Shown here piece after piece: positions 40,766 through 50,139 of a DNA stretch of 64,000 nt. The notes under the pieces were generated by a model that saw only the letters and a program-made list of their open reading frames with translations, searched no databases and had not been told where the DNA came from. The number at the start of each line of letters is the position of its first letter. The stretch's first letter is position 1. Both the position numbers and the translations under genes were made by a program. Source of the stretch: Bergeyella cardium (GTDB taxonomy: Bacteria > Bacteroidota > Bacteroidia > Flavobacteriales > Weeksellaceae); NCBI RefSeq assembly GCF_003614945.1, contig NZ_QYCZ01000001.1, positions 514,001 to 578,000 of the forward strand, given 5' to 3'.

Positions 40766-42175
40766 ATGAAAAAACTGCTTAGCGAGACCATTATTTATGG
40801 TATAGGGGCTATTCTCCCGAGGATTATCACCTTTGCTCTAAATCCTTTCTATATTCATTTTATTAATAAGGAAGAATTTGCACAATTTACCAACCTTTAT
40901 GCGTGGATTTCCTTTGTGAATATCCTTCTTACCTTTGGTTTTGAGACTTCTTTTTTCAGATATTCTGCCGAAAAGGGCAATGAAACCCGAGTATTTAATA
41001 CCTCTTTTTGGTTTCTGTTTGCGAGTTCGGGTTTGTTTCTTTTCCTTGTGCTGCTCTTTAATCAGCCTCTTGCCGATGTACTCCAATACTCCGCCACTCC
41101 AGAATATATAAAATGGTTTGCGTGGATTGCTTTCTTTGATACGATATGCGTAATCCCCTTTGCTTACCTCAGATTTAAGGGTATGCCCGTGAAGTATTCT
41201 GCTGTGCGGGTGCTTTCTATATTAGTGCAGACATTGAGTGTTATTGCGCTTTTTGTCTTTATCCCCAAAGAGGTTTCTCAGAGTTTTGGGCTTACCAAGC
41301 AGGTCTCCTTTCCTTTCTTTGCCAATGTTATTGGGAGTTTTGCTTCTGTACTGCTTCTTACTCCCGTTCTGATAAAGGTAAGAGCAGAATTCTCCCTATT
41401 GCTCTTCCGAAAAATGTTTGCCTATTCCTATCCCGTAATGTTTGCAGGACTGGCGTTTATGGTAAATGAGAATTTTGATAAGACGATTCAATACTACATC
41501 ATCCCCGAAGGAGATGCGGGTGCCTACGGAGGTTGCTATAAACTCGCTGTGCTGATGACCCTCTTCGTAACTGCCTACCGAATGGGAGTAGAACCTTTCT
41601 TCTTTAAGCAGATGGGTGATAAAAATGCACCGCAAACCTATGCTAAGGTTACAGAATTCTTCACCTTTTTTGCTGCGATTTCGGCTATGGGGATTATTGC
41701 GAATATCAGCTGGCTGAAGCGCCTCTTCATTACCGATAAAGATTATTGGACGGCGATAGACATCGTACCTGTCATTACAATTGCGAACCTCTGTTTTGGG
41801 GTTTATTATAACTTCTCTACTTGGTATAAAGTAACCGACCGCACGGGGATTGGGACTCTAATCTCTTGGATGGGCGCATTTCTCACCATTGTTTTAAACC
41901 TTATCTTCTTAAAAGAATACGGTTTTATGGTTTCCGCTTGGGTTACCCTTATCGCTTATTTCGTAATGATGGTTATTTCCTATTTCCTCGGTCAGAAATA
42001 CTATCCCATCCCTTACCGAATAGGGAAGATAATGATTGTATTTGCTCTTTTGGGGCTCTTTACTTACCTCAGCGTTTCCGTATTTGATTATAATGTCTGG
42101 GTGGGCAATGCTTTCTTCCTTATTCTTATAGTTTATATTGTTGTGAGCAATAGACTTTATGCAGTAAATAGATAG
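40766..42175 (+). CDS. Polysaccharide biosynthesis flippase (Wzx/MATE-like)
   Basis: A 469-residue integral membrane protein with about 14 helices. The start LLSETIIYGIGAILPRIITFALNPFYIHFINKEEFAQFT and FGFETSFFRYSAEKG are characteristic of bacterial lipopolysaccharide/O-antigen flippases of the MOP superfamily in Bacteroidota. It should move lipid-linked sugars across the inner membrane. No other sugar genes are adjacent, so it may serve a general envelope role. Confidence 0.87.
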   Translation: MKKLLSETIIYGIGAILPRIITFALNPFYIHFINKEEFAQFTNLYAWISFVNILLTFGFETSFFRYSAEKGNETRVFNTSFWFLFASSGLFLFLVLLFNQPLADVLQYSATPEYIKWFAWIAFFDTICVIPFAYLRFKGMPVKYSAVRVLSILVQTLSVIALFVFIPKEVSQSFGLTKQVSFPFFANVIGSFASVLLLTPVLIKVRAEFSLLLFRKMFAYSYPVMFAGLAFMVNENFDKTIQYYIIPEGDAGAYGGCYKLAVLMTLFVTAYRMGVEPFFFKQMGDKNAPQTYAKVTEFFTFFAAISAMGIIANISWLKRLFITDKDYWTAIDIVPVITIANLCFGVYYNFSTWYKVTDRTGIGTLISWMGAFLTIVLNLIFLKEYGFMVSAWVTLIAYFVMMVISYFLGQKYYPIPYRIGKIMIVFALLGLFTYLSVSVFDYNVWVGNAFFLILIVYIVVSNRLYAVNR

Positions 42176-42438
42176 CTCCCACGGGTACAAGTCTTAGTTC
42201 TCATCTTGTAAATTGCTGTATTCATAATCTGCAAGGGGATTTTTTGCGTTATTTTTATTTGGATGCTTTATATTTTACTGTAATAATATTAAAACTGACT
42301 TTAATCATAATAAGGGATATTGACCTCTTTTAATTTTGCTAGCAAATCTAAATACGATAATGCTATACCAATTATGGTGCATTATATTATTTAGATGGGT
42401 GTCTTTTTTCAAATATTAATAAATAAATCTAATTTTTT
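42176..42438. other. Leader region of the nitric oxide reductase gene
   Basis: AT-rich, with a perfect 12-bp palindrome TTTGCTAGCAAA at 42335-42346, about 93 nt before the ATG, and a partial inverted repeat ACCA-ATTA-TGGT at 42367-42378. Either could be an operator. I see no good TAnnTTTG box and no TTGAT-N4-ATCAA site of the CRP/FNR type. Confidence 0.35.
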
Positions 42439-44682
42439 ATGACAGCAAAGAAATTATGGATGTGGTTAGCCATTACGGTACTCGCGTCCTTTATGGTTTT
42501 GATTTTTTATGGAGTAGAAATTTACCGAACCGCTCCTCCTTTTCCCTCAAAAATTGTAACTACTGATGGCGAAGTTCTCTATGAAGGGCAAGACATTAAA
42601 GATGGGCAGAATGTCTGGCAATCTATAGGGGGGCAAACCGTAGGAAGTATATGGGGACACGGTGCTTATATAGCCCCGGATTGGACGGCAGATTACTTAC
42701 ACCGTGAATCACTCCTCCTCCTTGAAGAATTAACAAAAAAAGACGGTAAGACCTACAAAGACTTACCAGAAGAAGAGCAGGCAAAATATCGTACCCTGCT
42801 ACAAAAGGAACTTCGTACGAATACTTTTGATGAAGAAACAGGCATCATTACTTACTCTCCTGAAAGGGCAAAAGTAGCAAAAGAAGTAGGAGAATACTAC
42901 ACGAAACTCTTTATGGGAGACCCTTCTCTGAAGAGTACAAGACTGAGCTATGCTATTCAGGATAAAGCGATAAAAGACCCTCAGCGTATGGAGCAAATGA
43001 ATGCTTTTTTTGCGTGGAGTACCTGGGTGTGCATTACCAATAGACCTAATGATGATGTTACCTATACGAATAACTGGCCTCACGACCCTCTCGTTGGCAA
43101 TACTCCACCTACATCGCTGCATATGTGGTCTGGTTTCAGTGTGCTGATGCTTCTTACCTTCGTGGGGATACTGGTTTTCCACCACGCACGCTCTAATGAA
43201 GACGATGAAAATGAAAATTTACCATTGGAAGACCCAATGCGTAATATGAAACCTACCTCCTCTATGAAGGCTACACTTAAATATATATGGGTAGTTTCTC
43301 TTCTCATCCTCGTTCAGATGCTTGTAGGGGTTATTACAGCGCATTATGGGGTAGAAGGCGAAGGCTTTTTTGGTATTCCGCTGGATGATGTACTCCCTCA
43401 GGCAGTCTCCCGAAGCTGGCATGTACAGCTGGCAATATTCTGGATTGCTACTTCCTGGCTTGCTACGGGCTTATATATTGCTCCTGCGGTATCAGGAGTA
43501 GAGCCGAAGTATCAAACTCTTGGTGTGAATGTACTCTTTGGAGCATTGCTTATCGTAGTATTTGGTTCCCTTGCAGGGCAGTGGTTGGGAGTAATGCAAA
43601 AGCTCGGGCTGGTAGAAAACTTCTATTTCGGGCATCAAGGGTATGAATATATAGAGCTCGGGCGTCTTTGGCAGATATTACTCTTAGTTGGTCTATTCCT
43701 CTGGCTGTTTCTTATGGTGCGTGCGCTATTGCCAGCCCTCCGAAGAAAGGATGAGAACAGGCATATGCTCATTCTTTTCGTTATAGCATCAGTAGCTATT
43801 GCAGCATTCTATGGTGCAGGGCTTATGTATGGCAGGCAGACCCATATGGCAATTGCTGAATATTGGAGATGGTGGGTGGTTCACCTTTGGGTAGAAGGCT
43901 TCTTCGAGGTATTTGCTACCGTTGTTGCAGCATTTCTTTTCTCTCGTCTGGGGCTATTGCGTATCAAGACGGCGAGCCTATCCGTACTGTTCTCTACTAT
44001 TGTTTTCCTTGCTGGGGGTATATTAGGAACTTTCCACCACTTGTATTTTAGTGCTACGCCTACAGCAGTCCTTGCTTTGGGGGCTACTTTCAGTGCTTTG
44101 GAAATCGTTCCGCTGGTTCTTATCGGTATAGAGGCGTATCATAACTATAAACTCTCAAAATCTACCAAATGGATTATCGCTTATAAATGGCCGATTTACT
44201 GTTTCATTGCAATGTGCTTCTGGAACTTTTTAGGTGCAGGTATTTTTGGCTTTGCGATAAACCCGCCAATTGCGCTCTATTATATACAAGGGCTTAATAC
44301 AACAGCTGTGCACGGGCATACCGCGCTATTTGGGGTGTATGGTATTCTCGGGATAGGGCTCATAATGTTTGTCCTCAGGGGGCTTTATCCTGACAGGCAT
44401 TGGAATAATAAACTTATCTCTTGGGCATTCTGGCTTATTAATATCGGGCTTTTGGTAATGGTAACCGTGAGTATCCTTCCGATAGGGATAATGCAAGCTG
44501 TAGAGTCCATTACGAATGCCTATTGGTCGGCTCGTTCGGTAGAATTTATGCAAACCGAGCAAATGCAGTTCCTCAGATGGCTTCGTATACCGGGTGATGT
44601 TCTTCTTGCGGTGGGCGAGCTTCTCCTCGTGTATTTCATCATAGGGCTTAAAACGGGTTGGTCACTAAAAGATGAACGATAA
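42439..44682 (+). CDS. norZ: Quinol-dependent nitric oxide reductase
   Basis: Reduces 2 NO to N2O using quinol (qNOR). The 747-residue protein fuses an N-terminal periplasmic cytochrome-c-like domain without a CxxCH haem site (GQDIKDGQNVWQSIGGQTVGSIWGHGAYIAPDW) to a C-terminal NorB-like haem-copper-oxidase-fold domain of about 14 helices. Histidine-bearing segments include RQTHMAIAEYWRWWVVHLWVEGFFE, LGTFHHLYFSA and VHGHTALFGVYG. It is a single gene with no norC. The role is probably defence against host or environmental NO as much as respiration. Confidence 0.94.
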   Translation: MTAKKLWMWLAITVLASFMVLIFYGVEIYRTAPPFPSKIVTTDGEVLYEGQDIKDGQNVWQSIGGQTVGSIWGHGAYIAPDWTADYLHRESLLLLEELTKKDGKTYKDLPEEEQAKYRTLLQKELRTNTFDEETGIITYSPERAKVAKEVGEYYTKLFMGDPSLKSTRLSYAIQDKAIKDPQRMEQMNAFFAWSTWVCITNRPNDDVTYTNNWPHDPLVGNTPPTSLHMWSGFSVLMLLTFVGILVFHHARSNEDDENENLPLEDPMRNMKPTSSMKATLKYIWVVSLLILVQMLVGVITAHYGVEGEGFFGIPLDDVLPQAVSRSWHVQLAIFWIATSWLATGLYIAPAVSGVEPKYQTLGVNVLFGALLIVVFGSLAGQWLGVMQKLGLVENFYFGHQGYEYIELGRLWQILLLVGLFLWLFLMVRALLPALRRKDENRHMLILFVIASVAIAAFYGAGLMYGRQTHMAIAEYWRWWVVHLWVEGFFEVFATVVAAFLFSRLGLLRIKTASLSVLFSTIVFLAGGILGTFHHLYFSATPTAVLALGATFSALEIVPLVLIGIEAYHNYKLSKSTKWIIAYKWPIYCFIAMCFWNFLGAGIFGFAINPPIALYYIQGLNTTAVHGHTALFGVYGILGIGLIMFVLRGLYPDRHWNNKLISWAFWLINIGLLVMVTVSILPIGIMQAVESITNAYWSARSVEFMQTEQMQFLRWLRIPGDVLLAVGELLLVYFIIGLKTGWSLKDER

Positions 44683-44720
44683 TAGGTTTTTCACCTTTTT
44701 TTAATTTACTTACAAAAGGA

Positions 44721-44750
44721 AGCAGAGGTATTTACTACCTCTGCTTTTTT
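44721..44750 (+). terminator. norZ terminator
   Basis: AGCAGAGGTA, the loop TTTAC, the perfect complement, then six Ts. Confidence 0.85.
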
Positions 44751-44934
44751 ATGTAGCAGGTGAGTTTAGGTAGTTATCTACTCTCGTAGCGGGTGCTTGC
44801 ACCCCAGCTGATAGGGCTTTTAGTTTAAATAATGATTACCTACCTCCCCCTCTGCTAAGGGCTTCCCGTAGGGGGATGGGATAAAAAGCTACTTTGCGAA
44901 GCAGTAGGTATTTCACGCGAGTGGGTATTAAGAT
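44751..44934. other. Intergenic region with GC-rich inverted repeats
   Basis: Contains GTAGCGGGTGCTTGCACCCC (a hairpin GGGTGC-TT-GCACCC) and CCTCCCCCTCTGC...GTAGGGGGATGGG, an imperfect inverted repeat with CCCCC/GGGGG arms. No gene is seen. Confidence 0.4.
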
Positions 44935-44973
44935 GAAAAAAACGGTAGAGAAAGCGAAAAGCTTCTCTACCGT
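44935..44973 (-). terminator. mdh terminator
   Basis: On the minus strand ACGGTAGAGAA-GC, a short loop and its complement, followed by seven Ts at 44935-44941. It lies 39 nt after the mdh stop codon. Confidence 0.8.
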
Positions 44974-45012
44974 CAGAATCTAATCCTAAAAAATATAATA
45001 TGAAAAAATATT

Positions 45013-45939
45013 TTAAAGTTTTAAGTCTCCATTTACGGTTCTTACGGCGTCTGCAGAGGTTGCAAATTTAGCTTTCTCGGCATCGGTAAGAGGGATTTCA
45101 ACTATTTTTTCAGCACCATTGGCTCCGATAATGGCTGGTACACCGAGGCAGATATCTTTTTGACCATACTCACCATCGAGGAGGAGGGAGCAAGGAATCA
45201 TTTTCTTCTGATCACAGAGGATGGATTGTACCAATACGGATACTGCTGCTCCTGGTGCATACCACGCGGAGGTACCGAGCAATTTGGTAAGGGTAGCTCC
45301 ACCTACTTTTGTTTCTTCTATTACATAATTCTGTTTTTCCTCGTTTAGGAATTCGGTTACGGGAACACCGCATCTTGTTGCCTTGCTGATGAGCGGAAGC
45401 ATCCCTGTATCGGAATGCGCAGCGATGACCATACCGTCTATATCCGAAATCGGAGCGTCTAATGCTTCGGCAAGTCTGTATTTAAAGCGAGCGGAATCTA
45501 ATGCCCCACCCATACCGATGATTCTATTTTTAGGGAGCCCCGAAGTTTTGTGTACGAGGTAGGTCATTGTATCCATAGGGTTAGAAACAACGATGATGAT
45601 GACCTCAGGTGAGTGCTTGATGAGGTTAGCTGCTACTTCTTTTACGATACCTGCATTGATACCGATGAGCTCTTCCCTCGTCATACCTGGTTTTCTTGGG
45701 ATACCAGAGGTAATAACGGCTACTTTGGAGCCTGCTGTTTTGGAATAATCTCCCGTAGTACCTGTAATTTTGGTATCAAAACCATTGAGTGAAGCGGTTT
45801 GCATTAAGTCCATAGCTTTACCTTCGGCAAAGCCTTCTTTGATGTCTACTAATACAACTTCGGAGGCGAAGTTTTTCATTGCGATGTACTCTGCGCAGCT
45901 TGCTCCTACGGCACCTGCACCTACTACTGTTACTTTCAT
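45013..45939 (-). CDS. mdh: Malate dehydrogenase
   Basis: NAD-dependent enzyme interconverting malate and oxaloacetate in the TCA cycle. It is 308 residues, of the LDH-like group. VVGAGAVGASCAEYIA is the NAD motif; GIPRKPGMTREEL carries the substrate arginine of the mobile loop; VSNPMDTMTYLVHK and AAHSDTGMLPL contain the active-site Asn and His. It is a single gene with its own promoter and terminator. sucA-sucB of the same cycle lie 7 kb away. Confidence 0.95.
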   Translation of the reverse strand: MKVTVVGAGAVGASCAEYIAMKNFASEVVLVDIKEGFAEGKAMDLMQTASLNGFDTKITGTTGDYSKTAGSKVAVITSGIPRKPGMTREELIGINAGIVKEVAANLIKHSPEVIIIVVSNPMDTMTYLVHKTSGLPKNRIIGMGGALDSARFKYRLAEALDAPISDIDGMVIAAHSDTGMLPLISKATRCGVPVTEFLNEEKQNYVIEETKVGGATLTKLLGTSAWYAPGAAVSVLVQSILCDQKKMIPCSLLLDGEYGQKDICLGVPAIIGANGAEKIVEIPLTDAEKAKFATSADAVRTVNGDLKL

Positions 45940-45976
45940 TGGATTTACTGTTTTAAGTGGTTAATAATTATATCCC

Positions 45977-45984
45977 CAAAGTTA
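45977..45984 (-). promoter_or_regulatory. -7 promoter box of mdh
   Basis: TAACTTTG on the minus strand, 37 nt before the ATG. Confidence 0.5.
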
Positions 45985-46023
45985 AGAATAAATAGCGGGT
46001 GAGACAATAAAAACTAAGGTTAT

Positions 46024-46665
46024 TTACTCTGGAAAGAAAACAACGCTATCGTAATTATAGTTTTTTAGAGTGACTTTCCCGTTATTTATTATGAGGGTGT
46101 TATTTATCAGGCTATCTAGGATTTTATTAAACATAGGGACTTGCAGGTTTAGAAGTCCATCATAGCCATATTTTTCAAAAAACTGATAGGAAACTATATT
46201 TTGCATAATGATACTTCCTGTATCTACTCCCTCATCTATAAAGTGGGCGGTATTTCCAAGAACTTTTGCACCTGCATTGATGGCTTGGTCTATTGCCATA
46301 AGCCCAGGGAACATAGGGAGTATAGAAGGGTGGAAGTTGATAATTCTATTCTCGTAGTCTTTTAGCAATTGTCCCTCTAAAATATGGTCTCCAAAGCAGA
46401 AGCAGTAGTCAATATTGTTTTCTTTGAAGAGAGAATTGAGTTTGTCTGATAACACTTTATTTCTCTGTTTTCTTTCTGGGGATAGGGTTTTGTAGTCAAA
46501 ACTGACCATTTTTATATCGTGTTTGGATAATAGCTGATGTAAGTCTTCATTTTTGAGATTATCACAAACAACAATTTTAATGAGTTTAAGGGTAGATGGG
46601 GAGGCTTCTTCTAATATCTTTCTTAATCTACCTGCTCTTCCAGATACATAAAATGAAATATTCAT
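46024..46665 (-). CDS. Formyltransferase-like enzyme (probable sugar N-formyltransferase)
   Basis: A 213-residue protein with the formyltransferase N-terminal fold. The catalytic triad is visible: Asn110 and His112 in INFHPSILPMFPG and Asp148 in HFIDEGVDTGSIIMQ. Length and C-terminus differ from PurN and methionyl-tRNA formyltransferase. As the last gene of an operon with a sugar aminotransferase, it probably formylates the new amino group using N10-formyl-tetrahydrofolate, as in Qui3NFo- or Qui4NFo-type sugars. The nucleotide-sugar substrate is not known. Confidence 0.78.
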   Translation of the reverse strand: MNISFYVSGRAGRLRKILEEASPSTLKLIKIVVCDNLKNEDLHQLLSKHDIKMVSFDYKTLSPERKQRNKVLSDKLNSLFKENNIDYCFCFGDHILEGQLLKDYENRIINFHPSILPMFPGLMAIDQAINAGAKVLGNTAHFIDEGVDTGSIIMQNIVSYQFFEKYGYDGLLNLQVPMFNKILDSLINNTLIINNGKVTLKNYNYDSVVFFPE

Positions 46666-46671
46666 AGTCTT

Positions 46672-47376
46672 TTATATTAATTCGTATTTATCCAGCATTT
46701 TCTTTATATCGCTTGGGTTATTAAACATCAAAACATCTATAATAGATAGCCAAGGTGTAAATTCTTCATTAAATTGTTTGTATGGTGTGGAGATGGGTTT
46801 TATAAATTGTAGGTTAATGCCCTTTTCTTTGAAGTAATCTTTATTGTAGAGCTCGGTACCTCCTATTGGATTGATATAATTGTTTGAATTTAACCGCTGA
46901 GTGATTTCTATAAGCCTGTCTGCTCTTTCCAGAGATTTTGTTTCTGGGAAGTCCTTGGAGGAGAATAGAAACTTTTTATCTATTCCTAAATACTTGCAAA
47001 CTTCTATTATACTCTGCGCAGCTAATTCAGATATAAAGGTGTATCGATTCTCTGTAAGTACATGAGTTATTAGTGGATATACTTTATCAAAGTAAGGAGC
47101 TTTCTTATAGTTTTGCTCAATGCTTTTTAATAGTTTATTTATTGTTTTGGGGGTATTCAAAATTTTAGTTTCGTTAATAAGTGTATAAGAGCTGATATTT
47201 TCCAGAGGAATTGTAAAATAATTTTCTTTACCGTTTATTAGAATTTTATTTCTATTAATCCACCCACTTTTTATAAAGTTGACATCGTCATAAAAAATAA
47301 AAATATCAGTAGAATTAATGAGTTGGAAATATCCTATATATGGGAATATATAGGGTTGCATAATAGCGACTTTCAT
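46672..47376 (-). CDS. WbqC-like family protein
   Basis: A 234-residue protein with the family opening MKVAIMQPYIFPYIGYFQLI, DDVNFIKSGWINRNKIL and the later SIIEVCKYLGIDKKF and INPIGGTELY segments. WbqC-like proteins occur in O-antigen and other sugar clusters and have been suggested to act in amino-sugar modification; the reaction is not established. The gene lies 5 nt after the aminotransferase and 6 nt before the formyltransferase. Confidence 0.85.
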   Translation of the reverse strand: MKVAIMQPYIFPYIGYFQLINSTDIFIFYDDVNFIKSGWINRNKILINGKENYFTIPLENISSYTLINETKILNTPKTINKLLKSIEQNYKKAPYFDKVYPLITHVLTENRYTFISELAAQSIIEVCKYLGIDKKFLFSSKDFPETKSLERADRLIEITQRLNSNNYINPIGGTELYNKDYFKEKGINLQFIKPISTPYKQFNEEFTPWLSIIDVLMFNNPSDIKKMLDKYELI

Positions 47377-47381
47377 AATTA

Positions 47382-48464
47382 TTAATTGTTTTGAATTCTA
47401 AGCATTAGTCTTGAGATATAGTCTATTTCTTCCTCTGTTAAATCAAAGTAGAGAGGTAGGCAGAGGACTCTTCGGGAGATGTCTTCGGTGATGGGTAGCT
47501 CGAGTTTTGGGAGATAGGGCAGGGAAGATGCCAAGCTCGGGTAGAAATATCTACGGGTGAAGATTTCGCAGGTATCAAGTTCCTTTTTTATTTTGAGTAG
47601 AAGCTCTTCCGATTCTAATAGGATGGGGTAGTAGGCGTAGTTTTCAGTTGCCTCCTTATGCCATTTGATTTTGGTTGCTTTAAGGTTTTTTAGCTTGTCA
47701 TCATAGCATTGGGAGAGGGCTTTTCGTTTGTTATGGATAGCTTCTGTATATTTTAAATTGGCAAGTCCCATAGCTGCGTGGAACTCGGAGTTCTTACCAT
47801 TTAGCCCCAATTCTGAGAAAGAATCAAAGCCTGAAATCCCAAAATTACGGATATATGCCAGTTTCTTTAAGAGTTCTGAGTCTTTTGTAACGACTAAACC
47901 ACCCTCTACCGAATGATAAAGTTTAGTAGAATGGAGTGAGCAGGTAGAGATATCTCCATATTCAAAAATAGATTTTCCATTTACCTTTACTCCGAAAGCG
48001 TGAGCCGCATCGTAGATAACTTTCAGATGGTGCTTTTTAGCAATAGCTTCTATCTTCACTACATCGCAAGGGTTTCCATAGACATGGGTAGCGAGGATGG
48101 CCTCTGTATTTTCTGTGATGGCAGCTTCTATTTTATCGGCATCTATGCAGAGGGATTGTGGGCAGATATCCACAAAAACGGGCGTACATCCTTCCCAAAC
48201 GATGCTGCTTGTCGTTGCTACGAAAGAGAAAGGCGTAGTGATGACCTCACCTGTAATGTTGAGTGCCTTTATTGCCATTTGGATGGCTACCGTACCATTG
48301 GTTACAAATAGCAGATGGCTTAGGTTGAGGTAATCTTTCAGTTCCATTTCCAGTTGGCTGGCGAGCGGCCCCATATTGGTGAGCCATTGGCGCATCCAGA
48401 TGCCATCAAGGTATTTTGTATATTCTTCTTTCGGAGGTAAAAAAGGTTTTGTAACGGGTATCAT
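47382..48464 (-). CDS. DegT/DnrJ/EryC1 sugar aminotransferase
   Basis: PLP-dependent aminotransferase acting on keto sugars linked to nucleotides. In the 360-residue protein, VTNGTVAIQMAIKAL and TTPFSFVATTSSIVWEG are the cofactor-phosphate region, YDAAHAFGVKVNG holds the PLP-binding Asp152, and HSTKLYHSVEGGLVVT carries the Schiff-base Lys181. Its start overlaps the preceding glycosyltransferase stop by 4 nt. The NDP-hexose dehydratase that would supply its substrate is not encoded nearby. Confidence 0.92.
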   Translation of the reverse strand: MIPVTKPFLPPKEEYTKYLDGIWMRQWLTNMGPLASQLEMELKDYLNLSHLLFVTNGTVAIQMAIKALNITGEVITTPFSFVATTSSIVWEGCTPVFVDICPQSLCIDADKIEAAITENTEAILATHVYGNPCDVVKIEAIAKKHHLKVIYDAAHAFGVKVNGKSIFEYGDISTCSLHSTKLYHSVEGGLVVTKDSELLKKLAYIRNFGISGFDSFSELGLNGKNSEFHAAMGLANLKYTEAIHNKRKALSQCYDDKLKNLKATKIKWHKEATENYAYYPILLESEELLLKIKKELDTCEIFTRRYFYPSLASSLPYLPKLELPITEDISRRVLCLPLYFDLTEEEIDYISRLMLRIQNN

Positions 48465-49538
48465 TGGTTTAAAAAATCTTTTAGGTTATGTATTAAAATT
48501 TCATTACTAAATAAACGAAGGAAATCTTGCTTTATATTGCTGGAGAATTTCTTTAATAAAGCTCTATCATTATAGAGTTTGATGATAGCTTGTTTTAGTT
48601 CTCCTTTATCTCTATTGATAAACAATCCGTTTTTACCATCATTGATAACGGAATTAGGAAAGCCTATTTTAGTTGATATACTTGGGACTTTACATAAGGA
48701 GGCTTCGGCAAATAGAGAGGGACCAGTATCTGCTGAGGAAGCGATTACTACTAAATCTACATCGGTGTAGAAGGTTAATAAATCATCATAGCTACCAGAG
48801 AATTTTGTTTTAAGTTTTATATTAAAGCCATCATCTTGGAGTTCTTTTATAGCGGGTTCTATTATACTTCGGAAGCCTTTCATTTCTCTGTCAGGAGTAC
48901 CTGTCCAGCCAATAGTGAGATATTCATTATCTCCTATATTATTATTCTCTACAAATTTATCGGCTTTGTATATGGCATTTGATAGAGCAATAGGAAAATT
49001 AAATTTTTTTATAGTCATTGTATAGATTATAACTCCCTGCAATTAGTCCATTATAGTGACTGATATATCTTTTAAAAAAATCCTCTCTATTTAGAGTTTT
49101 AAGGTCTACATTATTTTTGAAGTCGTAAGATGGTCCTTCGTGAGGGTAGCAATCTGTAAATAAGCCTACATACTTCTTATCTGCTGTAAAGGGGAATTCT
49201 GCTGTATATTGGAAATAATAAGCTAATTCAATAGTAATGTCAAAATGTGTAAGACTCACTTTCTTTCCAGAGAATACTTCATATACTGGAACTTCCTTAT
49301 ATACAGGATAAGAATACTTTCTTGATGAATGAATCTTATACTTTACCGGAGAAGATTTTAATTGGCTAAATTTATTTTTGAGTATATCTATAAGACTAAA
49401 TTTTTTAGCTCTAATAGAGTAATCTTTTGTAAAAGCTATGTAACAATTGTATTCTGATAATAATTCTGTCCAAACTTTTATGATGTTGTGATAAGCCCAA
49501 TCAGGTTTATCTGCTATAAATAAGATAGACTTTTTCAT
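48461..49538 (-). pseudogene. Glycosyltransferase split by a frameshift in a 7-A run
   Basis: Two overlapping frames make one GT4-type enzyme of about 358 residues. The first frame (49538 to 48999) starts MKKSILFIADKPDWAYHNII and ends GSYNLYNDYKKI-stop. The second continues FNFPIALSNAIYKADKFVEN and carries the UDP/GDP-sugar domain: LTIGWTGTPDREMKG, DLVVIASSADTGPSLFAEASLCKVPSIST. The break is at a run of seven As on the coding strand (49004-49010); six As would join the frames exactly as YKKFNFP. It could be phase variation by slippage, transcriptional slippage, a dead gene or a sequencing error. It is the first gene of the four-gene sugar operon. Confidence 0.82.
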
Positions 49539-49557
49539 TAATGTAAATAAATATTAG

Positions 49558-49565
49558 CAAAACTA
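49558..49565 (-). promoter_or_regulatory. -7 promoter box of the sugar operon
   Basis: TAGTTTTG on the minus strand, 19 nt before the ATG at 49538. Confidence 0.5.
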
Positions 49566-49731
49566 AGGATAAATTATGGCTAAGACCAAAAGGAAGTCTC
49601 ATACTCTTCTTATTTAATAACTTAATAAAAAAATCATAAGATAGTCTTAATTTCATATAGAGAATATAATTCAACTACTTAGAAGTAATACTCTTTTGTG
49701 GTACAGATTATAATTATTCCCATTATAAAAG

Positions 49732-49747
49732 CCTCATTTAAATGAGG
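49732..49747. terminator. 16-bp palindrome, possible weak terminator
   Basis: CCTCATTTAAATGAGG followed by GATTTT on the plus strand, with AAAA before it. The remainder of 49566-49815 is AT-rich without a visible gene. Confidence 0.35.
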
Positions 49748-49815
49748 GATTTTGCTGGACTGATATAAATACAACTTTTCTAAAATACCGTTTAAAGTTA
49801 AAAACAATAAATGAT

Positions 49816-50139
49816 GTGAAAAGTATGAGTTTATATTCTTTAATGGATAATATCCTCACATTCTTTATAGTTTATTTAATAAATTCTTGTTTTACAAGTT
49901 TTTATGTTAACGATTTTATTAACAATACACAAACTTTTCAAATAAATAATGCTAGACAATTACCTATTATCATACCAACTGATGACCAATTAAAATCATT
50001 TAAAGAATTGTTCAATAATGCTTTAAGTACGAAGAAACAACAATTTAATAACTTGATTTCAGAAAGGGAATTAGAGATTCAACTTTCTGAAATACAAAAA
50101 GCTTTGGATAAAATGGTAAATGCTTTATATACTATATAG
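49816..50139 (+). pseudogene. C-terminal remnant of a DNA methylase / restriction-modification enzyme
   Basis: About 107 residues starting at a weak GTG. YLINSCFTSFYVNDFINNTQ then TFQINNARQLPIIIPTDDQL, followed by a helical EKLFNNALSTKKQQFNN-like tail, is the pattern at the C-terminus of Eco57I-type and type I/IIG N6-adenine methylases, where a TFQI-x-D-x-R-x-(I/L)PI-x-IP motif precedes a coiled tail. The catalytic NPPY domain is absent from the window, so this is a truncated relic. It sits beside the sugar operon in the accessory part of the window. Confidence 0.6.

Noticed and set aside
40674-40766. N-terminal extension of the TonB-receptor-like protein
   Set aside because: It would bury the signal peptide and overlap the promoters of both divergent genes.
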